The notes under the pieces: generated by a model
Databases searched by the model: none
What the model saw: only the letters and a program-made list of their open reading frames with translations
What the model was told of the DNA's origin: nothing
Origin: Uloborus plumipes
Lineage: Eukaryota; Arthropoda; Arachnida; Araneae; Uloboridae
Reading direction: 5' to 3'
Length of the DNA stretch: 64,000 nt
Assembly: GCA_038373865.1 (NCBI GenBank)
Contig: JAXGGA010002838.1
Coordinates: 1 to 64,000 of the forward strand
Made by a program: the position numbers and the translations under genes
Shown: piece after piece, positions 11,426 through 22,958 of the stretch
Position numbering within the stretch: the stretch's first letter is position 1
How the letters are laid out: each line of letters opens with the position of its first letter

Positions 11426-13426
11426 CCAGGAAAGTACGCGATCATGGAATAATGAATTTTTTTTTAATGAGTACCAATCGAAAGAGCATCTTAAAACATG
11501 TTTCTGGACGCACGCGTTTTTGCCCTCGCGCCCCCGTTATCGAAATATAAGGTCCTAAAGTCAGCTAATTTTTTTTTGAAAAATCGCCAATTTTAGCGAG
11601 TTATAATGAAACTGGAAGCTGCGGTGCGATTACACTATTTGCGTCCAACGGGAAACTTGATTCCCATTTTTGGACATCTGCAAAGCTTTTGAAAGACGGC
11701 TTTACAATAATCTTTTTTTTAAGTATTCGTACAATTCTGTATATGGGGGGGGGGTATATTTGGGGTTTTTAATTGTAAAAATTGCAAATATAAATTTTTT
11801 CAAACCACTTTTCTTTTGGTGGGTCCCTTATAACTCAAAGTGAGTTCTCCTAAACATTTTTGTCAATTGCATCACTGGGTATGTAAGAATGGTTTTCAAA
11901 AAAAAAGCTCAAAATTTAATGAAAATGTTTTCAAATAAAAAAAATCAAACAGGAATGAGGTGTTTTCTCTGAGATATTTCGAAAAAAAAAATGTTCGCTC
12001 GAATCGAACTTGTTCCTTCAAAAGTTATAAGTGAGGACAGGGGAAAAAATCGGAAATTCAAAATTGAATGAAATATTATTCAAATTAAAAAGTCGAATGT
12101 GGGAGTATATTGTCCTCACTAAGATCTTTCGATTAAAAAAAAATCGAATCGGACTATGCACTCAAAAGTTATTACGGGGGGGGGGGGGCAGAAAAACTGA
12201 CCAATAGACAGACTGATAAGTACGCAATTTCCGCAGCTCAAAACCCAACTTTCCTATTTTAAATTTCTCTGTGTATTTAATTATTTTTATTAAGTTGCAC
12301 TTTTTCGACTCAATTGTTTTGAGCGTTTTTTTTTCCAGTGCATCAGGCCTTCTTTCATGATTTTTTTTTCACCTATTTTCTACTTTTACAGAAAAGTAAG
12401 CTAAATTTTTTTAGTCTTTTCCTACCGGTTGAACATATCGCAGAACTAGTAAAAGTTATTCTAGTGTTTTTAAACAGTACGAAATTAACATACAATATGT
12501 TTTACATTTACGTTACAGAGACTTTTCGCTACAGTGACCAATTTGTTTCAACGGCAGAACGGCAGGGGTTTTTACAATGAATGCCGACTCTATTAGTATA
12601 TTTTAAGAATAGAAATAATTATTTCCCTCTACCATTGATTTAATTTCCATCGTGGATATAATTTTGCAAATATCGATATTTGCTAAGTCGTTTTCTTTTA
12701 AAAATTATTTATTTTTTCTCGATTTCAATTTTAAAAAATAAATGTTTTTGCTAAGAGTTGGCAGATAGTGAAACTTCTTGTATCGATTTTTTTTAAATAA
12801 GAACTGATATCATAATCTATGACAATTTAATTTCTACCCCTAAGATTATTTCTTTCATTTTTTGTACATGAGCTCATATTAGCTGCTTTTCATACTTCTT
12901 TAATTATCCCGAATTATTCATTTAGAAACACGTGCAATATATTTTAACTTATAATAATTAACACATACAACTTAGTTTAGTAAAAAAAAACTTCAAATAA
13001 CTAAAATTCTAAAATGTATTGTTATCAATCGTAAAAAGATAAAACTTTTAACTTCTTTGTAAAGTTTTCGCTCCTCTGGATAAAGCTCTCTGCTTTCCAC
13101 ATCACAGTCTTGATCAGCATTCTTTATTTTAGCTCATACAAGTAAAGGATTAACGTTAAACATCTTTTACTTTCTTTGCGAATGACCAAACATGGACATG
13201 ATGCGATGCCAAGCAAGCAGCGGAAGGGAGAATCTGGAGCTAGCTTCAATTTACTTGCCAAGTCTTCAAATTTGGCTCATTTTCGGCCGACTTTAAGACC
13301 CCTTATCTCGAAAACGAGGGGACGAGGGCACTAGATCTTTGGGTCAAAGACATGTCTCAGCATGTTCTTTCGAATTGTACCATTTTTAACTTTTTTCATT
13401 ATTACTTAAGTCGAGTACTTTCCTGG
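11426..13426. mobile_element. 2.0-kb TTA-flanked element, copy 1
   Basis: Starts CCAGGAAAGTACGCGA and ends with the inverse of CCAGGAAAGTACTCGAC. It is flanked by TTA at 11423-11425 and 13427-13429. The terminal inverted repeats are long but diverged (roughly 200 bp: both ends share ..CGAAAGAGCAT.., ..ACATGT.T.., GCCCTCG..CCC). A 3-bp TTA duplication suggests PIF/Harbinger-like or another TTA-targeting superfamily. No transposase is inside. It is the inverted counterpart of 17860-20077, but lacks about 180 bp that copy 2 retains near 19640-19830. Confidence 0.8.
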
Positions 13427-13429
13427 TTA

Positions 13430-16400
13430 TAGTAGAGGGGCTATGGTCCAAAATATAGCCGGAAACTGCATTTTGTGATAAAAGCATGAAAGTTGGTGTG
13501 TATGTAGACAATGTATTTACAAACATTTTTAGAAGGGGAGCCATTCCGAAATCCCCACCCAAACCCCTCCGGCGGCCATTTTTGGTCAAAAAGTCCGAAA
13601 TTGCTTTTCTTATTTCTTTTTCAAAAAACACCTTTTTTATCACCTTATTAGAGTTCAATTATATTAAACAAAGATTAGAAAACAGTCAAAATAGCTTAAA
13701 ACTGATTAATTTTAATAGTACTCATTAGAAATTCGTTTTTTTCTAAAAAACTGAAATTGATCAAAATCTTCCAAATTGTTTTCAGGGGCCGGTTTAAGGG
13801 TGTCCAACTATGTATCTGAAAGCACTATATTAAAGAAAAACAATTTAGTTGCATTAAAATCCCAGCAATCCGAACCCCAAAAATCCGAAACTTTGGAAAA
13901 CCCGAGCATATTTTTTAAAACCTACTCATAAAAATGTGTTGCAAAACTGAAAATAAAAACAGAAATTAAAAATCATAAGCAAAACTAGTACTTTTTCAAA
14001 ACTTAAAAAAAAACCGTTTGAATTGTTCCTTAAGAATGAATATTTATCTTTGATTAATTAAAATAAAACCAGTTTTCTTTATGGACGAAAAAGGTAATAA
14101 AAAAAACTTCAAACATTTTGAAAGAAAATACGCAATGTCATGGAAATTTCACTCACATTCAGCAGGATTATAAGTTACGCTTGCACCTATAAAATAGGGG
14201 GGAGGGGGAGGCACGATCATATTTTTATACAACTGCGAAATTCTAAAGAAAAAGCTTTAAAACAAATTTCAAGTTTTTTTCTCATTAAACGATTTGAGGA
14301 GTTTGTTCTCTCTAAAAGATGAGAGAAGAAAAAAAAAAATTGCTGTAATAAAGAGTTTAGTGCTGTGTTAATTAAGCAACTTCTCTACTACTTATCATAT
14401 TGTGCTGTTATTGAAAAGTAACCCTTTATAACAAAAGAAACAACTGAATTTCAATATAAATCTGAGCAAGCAATTATATACAATGATTATGTGTAATGGC
14501 TATATACAAGATGATTTTTCGTAATTGAACTGGCTAGTAATTTACATAGATATACAACATTTCCCATTGCAGAATTTACACATTGGTGCACACAGTCCAT
14601 TTTTGAAGCACCAACAAGTTTTTGAGAGCAGTTTGTTTTACACTTCCGTGACGTAAATTCGCTTAAGACATTTCACCTCTTTCAAGAATTCATTTGTTAA
14701 TTTAGTTTCTATGAAAAGCATTTCTGACTTATTTAATCCATCAAAATTAGATTGTGGTGGTTCCTTCACTGAAAGATATACTGGATTTACAAATAATGAT
14801 ATACCTGATGTGGTAACTGAGTGACCTTTTTAGAAGATGGTATTTCGGGAAATACAAGAGGAATTTTTGAGCCTTGCTGCTGAAATGACACATGCTGAAA
14901 CAATGAAATGCTTGTTATATGGAAAGAGTCCTTGTTTGTTGTACTACTAGAGTTATAATAAAAATTATCGTGCGCAGCCGGTGTAAAAACAAAGATCCTG
15001 AAATGTGAGGGAAATGTAGTTTTATATTTATCAATTTGTTTAACTGATGCTTTGCAGAGTCCAGTAGAAATCTTTAGAAGCCTTGAGTAAGAAATGAAAA
15101 GTTCCAAAATATGCATTATGTCAACAAGACTTTTTCTTCTAGTCTGTTCGTGTACTTTAATGGCCAAATAAACAGGTATTGGTTGTTCCTTGTTTACTTG
15201 ATGCTTGATAGTTTGCTTTGTTAGTTTGTTTGAAGTATATATATATGCATATTAAATACAACTGACAAATTGCAAGTAATGGTTGAGAAGGAAGACCATC
15301 AATATTGCAAGTACCATATAACAAGTTATTTAAAAGGACGGAAGAAGAGGATCAACAGTTTCTTGCTGACTCTTCAAATCCGCCTTCGACGCTGGCAGTT
15401 GACTTTCAAATGCATGTCCTAGTGGTCTCCTAGTACTGGAGACACATATTGATTCACTTAATATTCAAAGCCTGATTTCTCTGCATGCATATGTCCATGT
15501 CCGAAGTGTGATAATATCTTTGCTCTAAGCCCGGTATTGTCAACATCATTAGCAGATTTATTTTCGATTGATAAATTGTGTTGTAGCATAAGTCTTCTAT
15601 TCCTTCAGAATAATATTTTAGTAGAACGAATATTCTGAAAATTGGATACTTATGACCTTTGTTAACTCTAAGATTTTGTAAGTAAGAAATTACTCGGTGT
15701 AGGGCAATTAATTCAATTCGTGAATAAATATTTTCCTCAGAACAATCATTTGCTGTCCTTCATGAGTGATAAAGTTTTACAAGTAAAGTTTTACGAATGC
15801 AAGTTTGGTGGTACTTGCATTCTTGAGCTATTATGTCAGCTTGCGCCAACTTAGCAGTGAGCGTACTGTCTGCTTTTACCAACACGCAATTTCGTATTTT
15901 CTGTCAACTGATTTCGTCAGAACTAGATGTAACTCCTGTCTATTTTCACCAGACTTATCAAAAAAGAAACACAAATCTGGAAAGGATGAAGTGCATTTCT
16001 TTCTCTTCTGCTGAACTGAAGCCTCTTCAAAATGTTTACTTACGTGGCACTCTTCAAAGTTTTCCTTTCTTTTTCTTTCTTCAGCTCTTCTGACTTTTGT
16101 ACTGTTATACCTCAAGATACAAGATTTATGCCACTTATCCCTCTTTTCATTAAATTTTTCCGATACAAATAATTCTTCAAATTTAAATCTACCTACATTT
16201 ACGAAGTCTGATAATTGCCTAATTTTTGCTTACTTTGACAGAATTTCGAACATTGTTTCATAACCTCAGTGCAAGACTGATACATTTAAAGTTGCTTCAG
16301 GGCACAATAGATTATTTTGGAGTTAATTTCGAACAGAAAATAAATCTTATCCAGTAAATATCTGTTGTAATAATTTTGGTAAAAACAACATTTCCTGGGG

Positions 16401-17395
16401 TTGTTTTTTACCAAACATAACCCTTGTTTGCCATTTAAACTTTTAAACCATTAAAGCTTTAACCATGCCATTTAAATTTTTAACCATTAAAGTTTACCAT
16501 TTAAACTTTAACACTTAAACAAAATTAAAATAAATGCATTTAAAACAATACTTTTGAACATGTAAAACCACAAGACTATGAGAAACCGTAACTTATAAAA
16601 ATATGAGCATCTTTCCTAATCTCGATCTATATAAATAGCATTTACGGGAACATATGAACAATGACACATGTTACCAATGATAAACACACTGGAAAATATT
16701 CGTCATCTAATGAAGAAAAAAAATCAGCAACGGCAACAATAATAAAAATTAGAGGAAAAATAAATTTAAAACTAAAACTTTAAAATTTCTGAAATTGAAA
16801 CTTTAAATTGTATTTTGGTAGAATCATGCTATCTTGACATTAACTTTTCCCTCAAGTTCTTGTGCTTTTGTACCCTTGGGGAACATTTTCGATGATGTGT
16901 GCTTGGTCATAAAAATGAGAGGTATGATGACTGGATAATTGGACGGTTCGGTCAATTAGGATCCGGATAACCGGCACCCTACTTTTTTTTAAACATTTAT
17001 TTAATGTATATTTACATTCTTAAACCATTAATGCATTTATGGGGGGAGGGAATTCACTTCCACGACTTTATTCTTAAAAAATATCGATTTGCCAAAAAAG
17101 CATTTTTGGGTTGTTCTTTTTAAAATTAGTCTCTAAGTGGAGCTTTAAAAGATAAAAAATACAATAAACGCCTATGTAATGACATAGCCAATGATTTAAG
17201 AAGAAAATAATAATAATAATTACAAAAAAGCGCTATTTCTAGTTTTGGACCAAAAATGGCCGCTAAGAGGGGTTTGGGGGGGATTTCCGATTGGCTCCCC
17301 TTCTAAAAATGTTATTTTATACATTATCTACAAACCTACCAAATTTCATGCTTTTATCACAAAATGCAGTTTCTTTTCCCGTAGCCCCCTTACTA
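13430..17395 (-). mobile_element. 4.0-kb TTA-flanked element carrying a decayed gene of an uncharacterised TE protein family
   Basis: Ends TAGTAGAGGGGCTATGG (13430) and CCCGTAGCCCCCTTACTA (ending 17395) are inverted copies. Inverted similarity extends about 170 bp (13430-13600 against 17230-17395). TTA precedes (13427-13429) and follows (17396-17398), and the left TTA is shared with copy 1 of the 2-kb element. Joining mariner sequence across one TTA restores its reading frame, so 13430-17395 is an exact insertion unit. The internal gene is on the minus strand (14787-16115) and is broken. Confidence 0.75.
14787..16115 (-). pseudogene. Decayed gene of an uncharacterised TE-associated protein family (AA-x-DN family)
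   Basis: I recognise pieces of a protein family widespread in cnidarian, arthropod and fish genomes and annotated only as uncharacterised. The 5' part (16115 to about 15780) has SSFPDLCFFFDKSGE then, after a frameshift near 15880, RNCVLVKADSTLTAKLAQAD and ECKYHQTC. This is a Cys/His-containing N-terminal domain. The 3' part (15167-14787) reads SRLLKISTGL, then TPAAHDNFYYNSSSTTNKDS and FHITSISLFQH. The AA-x-DN motif followed by an (S/T)(F/L)H-x-T motif also occurs in the pseudogene at 23929-25500. The sequence between the parts has stops. A transposase role is an inference from its place inside a TIR element. Confidence 0.6.
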
Positions 17396-17398
17396 TTA

Positions 17399-17737
17399 GT
17401 AAAATTTGGTTTCAACATGACGGGGCACCGGCACATAAACCAGCAACTACCAGAGCACTTCTATGTAGTATGTTTAAAATTAATATCATTGGATATGGAG
17501 GTCTTTTGGAATGGCCCCCTTGATCCCCAGATCTTAGTCCTCTTGGTTTTTTCCTCTGGGGTTTTTTAAAAAGTAAAGTCTACGAGGTAGATTCATTGAG
17601 CAAAATCGATTTGCAGAACCGCATTTTATGCGCAGCGAAATGTGTCAATAATGCTTCAAAACGTACAATCAGAATTCTTATCACGCATTCAACTATGTGT
17701 TTTAGTAGAAGGAAAACATTTTGAGCAGCTATTATAA
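17399..17737 (+). pseudogene. mariner transposase fragment, C-terminal catalytic part
   Basis: Continues the frame from 11425: SKIWFQHDGAPAHKPATTRA carries the second catalytic Asp in QHDGAPAH. Then comes EWPP-stop-SPDLSPLGFFLWGF, matching the mariner block WPPRSPDLTPLDFFLWG. In it an in-frame TGA at 17521-17523 replaces the usual Arg codon, and Gly replaces the third catalytic Asp (PLDFF to PLGFF). A later frameshift is needed to reach the family's usual end HFEQLL-stop (stop 17735-17737). The gene is inactive. Confidence 0.85.
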
Positions 17738-17859
17738 TCGATTAAAACAAATGATATTCATTTCTAACACATTGTTTTCGCAGATTGTTTTAATTTTTAT
17801 TTTGATTTGCAAGAAAGCAATGTAAAATTTCTGTGTTTAACTTTGTATATTATTTCTTA

Positions 17860-20077
17860 CCAGGAAAGTACTCGACTTAAGTAATAATGAAAAAAGTTTA
17901 AAATGGTATCATTCGAAAAAGCATACTGAGACATGTCTTTGACCCAAAGATCAAGTGCCCTCGTCCCCTCGTTTTCGAGTTAAGGGGTCTTAAAGTCGGC
18001 CGAAAAGTAGCCAAATTTGAAGACTTGGCAAGAAATTGAAGCTAGTTCCCGATTCTACCTTCCGCTGCTTGCTTGACTTCGCATCATTTCCATGTTTGGT
18101 CATTCGCAAAGAAAGTAAAAGATGTTTTACGTTAACCCTTTACTTGTGTGAGCTAAAATAAATAATGCTGATCAAGACTATGATGTGGAAAGCAGAGAGT
18201 TTTATTCAGAAGAGCGAAAACTTAACAAAGTTACAGTTTTATCTTTTTACGATTGATGAGAATACATTTTAGAATTTTAGTTATTTTAAGTTTTTTTACT
18301 GAACTAAGCTGTATGTGTTAATTATTATAAATTAAAATATATTGCACGTGTTTCTAAATGAATAATTCGGGATAATTAAATAAGTATGAAAAGCAGCTAA
18401 TATGAGCTCATGTACAAAAAATGAAATAAATAATCTTTGGGGTAGAAATTAAATTGTCATGGATTATGATATTAGTTCTTATTTCAAAAAAAAAAAAAAA
18501 AAAAAAAATCGATACAAGAAGTTTCACTATCTGCCAACTCTTAGCAAAAATATTTATTTTTTTTAAAAATTGAAATCGAGAAAAAATAAATAATTTTAAA
18601 AATAAAACGAATTAGTAAATATCAATAGCTGCAAAATTATATCCATGTCAGAAATTACATCATGGGAAGAGGGAAATAATTATTTCCATTCTTAAAATAT
18701 ATTAATAGAGTCGGCATTCATTGTAGAAATCCCTGCCGTTCAAACAAATTGGTCACTGTAGCGAAAAGTCTCTGTAACGTAAATGTAAAACATATTGCAT
18801 GTTAATTTCGTACTGTTTGAAAACACTAGAATAACTTTTACTAGTTCTGCTATATGTTCAACGGGAAGGAAAAGACTAACAAAATTGTAAATCAATACAA
18901 GTTTTAGCTTACTTTTCTGTAAAAGTAGAAAATAGGTGAAAAAAAAAATCATGAAAGAAAGCCTGATGCTCTGAAAAAAAAAAAAAAAAAAAAACGCTCA
19001 AAACAATTACGTCGAAAAAGCACAACTTAATAAAAATAATTAAATACACAGAGAAATGTAAAATAGAAAAGTTTGGCTTTTAGCTGCGGAAACTGTGTAC
19101 CTGTCAGTGTGTCTATTGGTCAGTTTTTCTGCCCCCCCCCCTCCCCCGCAATAACTTTTGAGTGCATAGTCCGATTCGATTTTTTTTTTTTTTGATCGAA
19201 AGATCTCAGTGAGGACAATACACTCCCATACTCGACTTTTTTATTTGAATAATATTTCATTCAATTTCGAATTTCCGATTTTTTCCCCTGTCTTCACTTG
19301 TAACTTTTGAGGGAACAAGTTCGATTCGAGCGAACAATTTTTTTTTCGAAATATCTCAGAGAAAACACCTTATTCTTGTTTGATTTTTTTTAATTTGAAC
19401 ATTTTCATTAAATTTTGAGCATTTTTTTTTAAAGACCATTCTTACATACCCGGTGATGGAATTGACTAAAATGTTTAGGAGAACTCACTTTGAGTTATAG
19501 GGGACCCACCAAAAGAAAAGTGGTTTGAAAAATTTATATTTGCAATTTTTAGAGTTAAAAACCCTAAATATATCTCCCCCCCCCCGAAAAAAAGACAGAA
19601 TTGCACGAACACTTAAAAAAAATAATTAAAAAAAAACAGGAGGTTCAGTTGTCACCTCCTGGGCCCCTTAAACAAGGGACCTGCTTTAATCGCAAATAGT
19701 AAGATAAAATTTAATTTTGATGTGTTGTTTAAAATTGTTTTTCCTCTTTAAAAAGCTTTCTGCTTTTCATGTCATAGGCTTGATAGTAGCATTTTGCTTT
19801 AGACCTTTGCTTATTTTGCAGATGACCAAAAATGGGAATTAAGTTTCCCGTTGGACGCAAATAGTGTAATCGCACCGCAGCTTCCAGTTTCATTATAACT
19901 CGCTAAAATTGGCGATTTTTCAAAAAAAATTAGCTGATTTTAGGACCTTATATTTCGATAAAGGGGGCACGAGGGCAAAAACGCGTGCGTCCAGAAACAT
20001 GTTTTACAATGCTCTTTCGATTAGTGTTTATTTAAAAAAAAAAAAAATCATTATTCCATGCTCGAGTACTTTCCTGG
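17860..20077. mobile_element. 2.2-kb TTA-flanked element, copy 2 (inverted)
   Basis: Begins CCAGGAAAGTACTCGAC and ends with the inverse of the same motif. It is flanked by TTA at 17857-17859 and 20078-20080, inside the 3' untranslated part of the mariner. Sequence is colinear with 11426-13426 in the opposite orientation. It keeps a stretch (about 19640-19830) that copy 1 has lost and a long A-run at about 18486-18510. Together the two copies form most of the 13-kb palindrome. No coding capacity is recognised. Confidence 0.8.
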
Positions 20078-20598
20078 TTAGATTTCACATGTTTCGTGTG
20101 TTTAATATCTTTGTATAAAATTGTATAATAATTTACCTTGTCTTGTTACGTTTTGTAATCTTGTAGTATCTGTACTTATTTTTGAATACAATGAGAAGCG
20201 AATGTTTTCTGATCATGGACGAAACAAATTTGATTATCGTACCTAATCTAAAAGCTCGTTATTTCTCTGGCAGGGCGAAAATTTTCTTTTGTCAATTTAT
20301 TTACTGGCCCTGCACAGTTAAAACGCGAATATCTCCGCGAATTTTGATCGCACAAATGTAATTTTTTTGCGTTAGTATTATTTTTCAATGGAAATTCTTT
20401 TCCTAAATATAAGTTTGGGGACCCGGAGTCCCTATTAAAAGTTAGATTTCGTATTTTTTGACTGAATTATTTTTTCGCTTCAAACTTTCAATATTTTAAC
20501 TCTCTACCTCATTTCGAGCAAGTTTTTAATTGGAAGTATGCATCTAGGACGAACGGTTGAGGAAATAGAGGTCATGAAGGTTAACTTGGAACACCCTG

Positions 20599-21954
20599 TA
20601 TAATTCAAAATATTGTAGTGAATAATCTGGAAGAAATCCCAAATTAACAGCGGACTTGACCGTAAACGTTGATACCGCAGAAAATCTGGTGTGAAAGGCT
20701 TGTCAAGTGAATTATCATTTTTTCTTAGAAATGGAAATATTGAAATAGGTCGGCCACTTCCGGGAATCAATTTCATTTTTAGCTTAAGGCAGGGACCAAG
20801 TGCATCTCGTATAGAACATATGCTTATGACGTCCCAAGAATTTCTTCCCTTTAACTCAGAGAGGGTTCTTCTCTAGTTCATCAAGAATCACTTCAGCCTC
20901 AGGATAAAAAACAAATACAACATCTGGTTTTACTAAAACTGCTTTATGCAGCTTTTTAAGTGCTTATTGCCTCTTTAGCCCTGTTGCGTGTTGTTAGGAT
21001 CGTTGAAAAGCCAGTAGAGGTATTTCTTAGCATCATTTTCCTCGTAGCTTAAATTTTCAGATTTAAGAGAGTAAGTGACAATTAGCAAATGAATTTGACA
21101 TATGCAACAAAGTTTCAGCATTCATAAAAAAATAAGCGAATTTAACCATTTATTTGAGGTATAAAATATGTCAAATTAAGTGAGAACATTAATGTTATTG
21201 TTTCCTATCACCATCTCAACATTGTTATAATTTCACATGTTTTCAAATATTTCAGCAATGCTCGGCGTATCATTTCAGGTGACCCACGTGTACAAAATTG
21301 TTTGAAAGTTTTATACCTGAGGTCTTTCTCTATTAAACATAAGTAAATAAGAGCTAATTTTTTAAGTATGTGATATTGCTCTTTCTACTTCAAGCTATCG
21401 CAACTGCATATATTTTTTATTATCGCATGACTAGTACTTTTCAAGTTATTCTTTACTGTGTTGTAAATTTCTTTAATGTTTCATTTCGCATTCACTGAAA
21501 TGCAAAAGTTGAATGTTCATTAAAAAAAGTCTGCATTTTTATTTTTCACATATCGTTTGTTAAAAACAATCATTTTGTAATGAATACTGCTGATCGAAAG
21601 AGAAAAATTGTATGAGTTAAAATCGGGTATTATTTTATTATGCATATACTCTTAGTAACGATTTTTGCACTTTTTGCTGTTATAGCAATTTTTACGAATT
21701 TCTTAGTTTGGTTTATGTGTATGATTTTTTAAAGCTTTTCACTGATGTTTGGACAATTACTTCCAGTTTCTACGGCTATTTACTTGTTGTACTTTTCTAC
21801 ACTCGCTATTTTATTCTGTAAATAGGAATATAATAACTTTTTTAAAGTCAAGATCATTGCAATTTGTAATTCTTGTTGTAATAATATTTTAAAATTTAAT
21901 AGTAATCTTTTGTTTTTAATGTATGCATGACCTTAAAACATTGCATTTGTGACA
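20599..21954. other. Interior of the outer foldback, with a coding-like minus-strand patch
   Basis: This stretch has no partner in the left half. On the minus strand, about 21060-20630 reads in pieces like protein (SYEENDAKKYLYWLFNDPNN, then after a break KPDVVFVFYPEAEVILDEL), and 20776-20504 is open for 90 codons. I do not recognise the product. It could be an exon captured by the transposon or a relic of its own gene. The remainder (21060-21954) is AT-rich and featureless. Confidence 0.35.
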
Positions 21955-22815
21955 CTTTGTGCTCAGACTTTCTTAACTGCATCTCATATTACTATGACCA
22001 GGAGTATTTAGCTGAACATTTAATATTATACATTAAGTATTATATAAATTGTTGAAATTAAAAAAAATTTTGAACATAATTTTCTAATTCAAATTGAGTC
22101 ACTTAAAGTCTATCATTTTCTCCAGTTAATAATTCTTGTGAAAAAAAATATAAGTGTTTTTGCGTTTTCCTTTAAAAAATAAATTAAGCACTGTATAAAG
22201 ATTGGATTATTTTTTATTTTTCAGTTGCATTGTGATGAATTGTGATAAATTGTTTTCAGTAGCATATAGGATGTCAACTTGGTGATCATATAGTTGTGTA
22301 GCTAGTTCCACAGGGCGAAAAACACCACTAGGTTTTTAGCACTGCGGTCTTCTATTCCCGGGGGAGTTCGAGGAGGGACAGTGGGAGCGGAAAAGAGTTG
22401 AAACGCGTGATTGGCGATTTTATGCCGAACTTTGAAATTAAGCTGTGAGCGTAATATTTAACAAAAGTATATATTATAGGTACTCATTTTGTTCAAAATT
22501 TTATGTTCTACAAACTTATTTCAATGTATAGCTATTAATGAGTATTTTTCAAGATATTGTGGAATTAATGAAAAAACAGGTGTTTTTTCACACTATTTTG
22601 GACGCTGTGGCGAAAGCTCACTTAGTAGGAGGGGGAAAACTTAGGATATTCATTACAGACCCATAAAGAATGAATAGATTAAAAAATTTTCCAGCTTTCC
22701 ACCAATTACTTCCGAATTCAATTACCCAACTACTGGGCTATAAGGATTCAGACAAAACCGAGGCTACCTTAATAAGCGAGTGCGCCGAAAGTTTGGAAAA
22801 ACTTAGATCCTCTAA

Positions 22816-22852
22816 AAAAAGAAAGAAACGAGCCTTTCGTTTCTTTCTTTTT
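22816..22852. repeat. Perfect 15-bp hairpin
   Basis: AAAAAGAAAGAAACG (22816-22830) pairs exactly with CGTTTCTTTCTTTTT (22838-22852) around a 7-nt loop. The purine/pyrimidine strand bias could also allow unusual DNA structure. No gene context suggests a terminator. Confidence 0.8.
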
Positions 22853-22958
22853 GAGACGAGAAAAATTAGTATTTTCATCTGAATGGAATCGGGAATGCTT
22901 AGTAAAATCGTGTCTCGGAACTAATAGTCCGTTTGCATACTGAAGGAAAAAGACCCTC

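Larger units (their letters stand above)
10916..20598 (+). mobile_element. mariner-family element with unusually long TIRs, split by insertions
   Basis: Termini CAGGGTGTTCCAAGTTAACC (10916) and its inverse (ending 20598) are flanked by TA on both sides, as in Tc1/mariner. Inverted similarity continues inward for about 270 bp (10916-11190 against 20330-20598), far longer than the roughly 30 bp usual for mariners. Subtracting the nested insertions leaves about 1.5 kb, a normal mariner length. The transposase survives only as a middle and C-terminal part (11251-11425 and 17399-17737); the N-terminal DNA-binding region is missing, so the copy was already internally deleted. Confidence 0.8.
9760..22740. 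mobile_element. Outer foldback of a 13-kb nested transposon stack
   Basis: Left arm about 9760-10640 and right arm about 21955-22740 are inverted copies. Examples are ACCCACAAAG/TGGGTCTGTAATG near 9890 against 22650, and ATCACCAAGTTGACATCC near 10250 against 22273. Between the arms lie a mariner (10916-20598) and about 1.6 kb of the element's own interior (10640-10915 and 20599-21950). Without the mariner this would be a roughly 3.3-kb long-TIR element. Outer ends are degraded and I could not fix a target duplication. Confidence 0.7.

Noticed and set aside
17245..17569. Two overlapping plus-strand frames of 92 codons
   Set aside because: Their 5' halves read through the right TIR of the 13430-17395 element and only the 3' half is mariner transposase. 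Called as the mariner fragment from 17399 instead.
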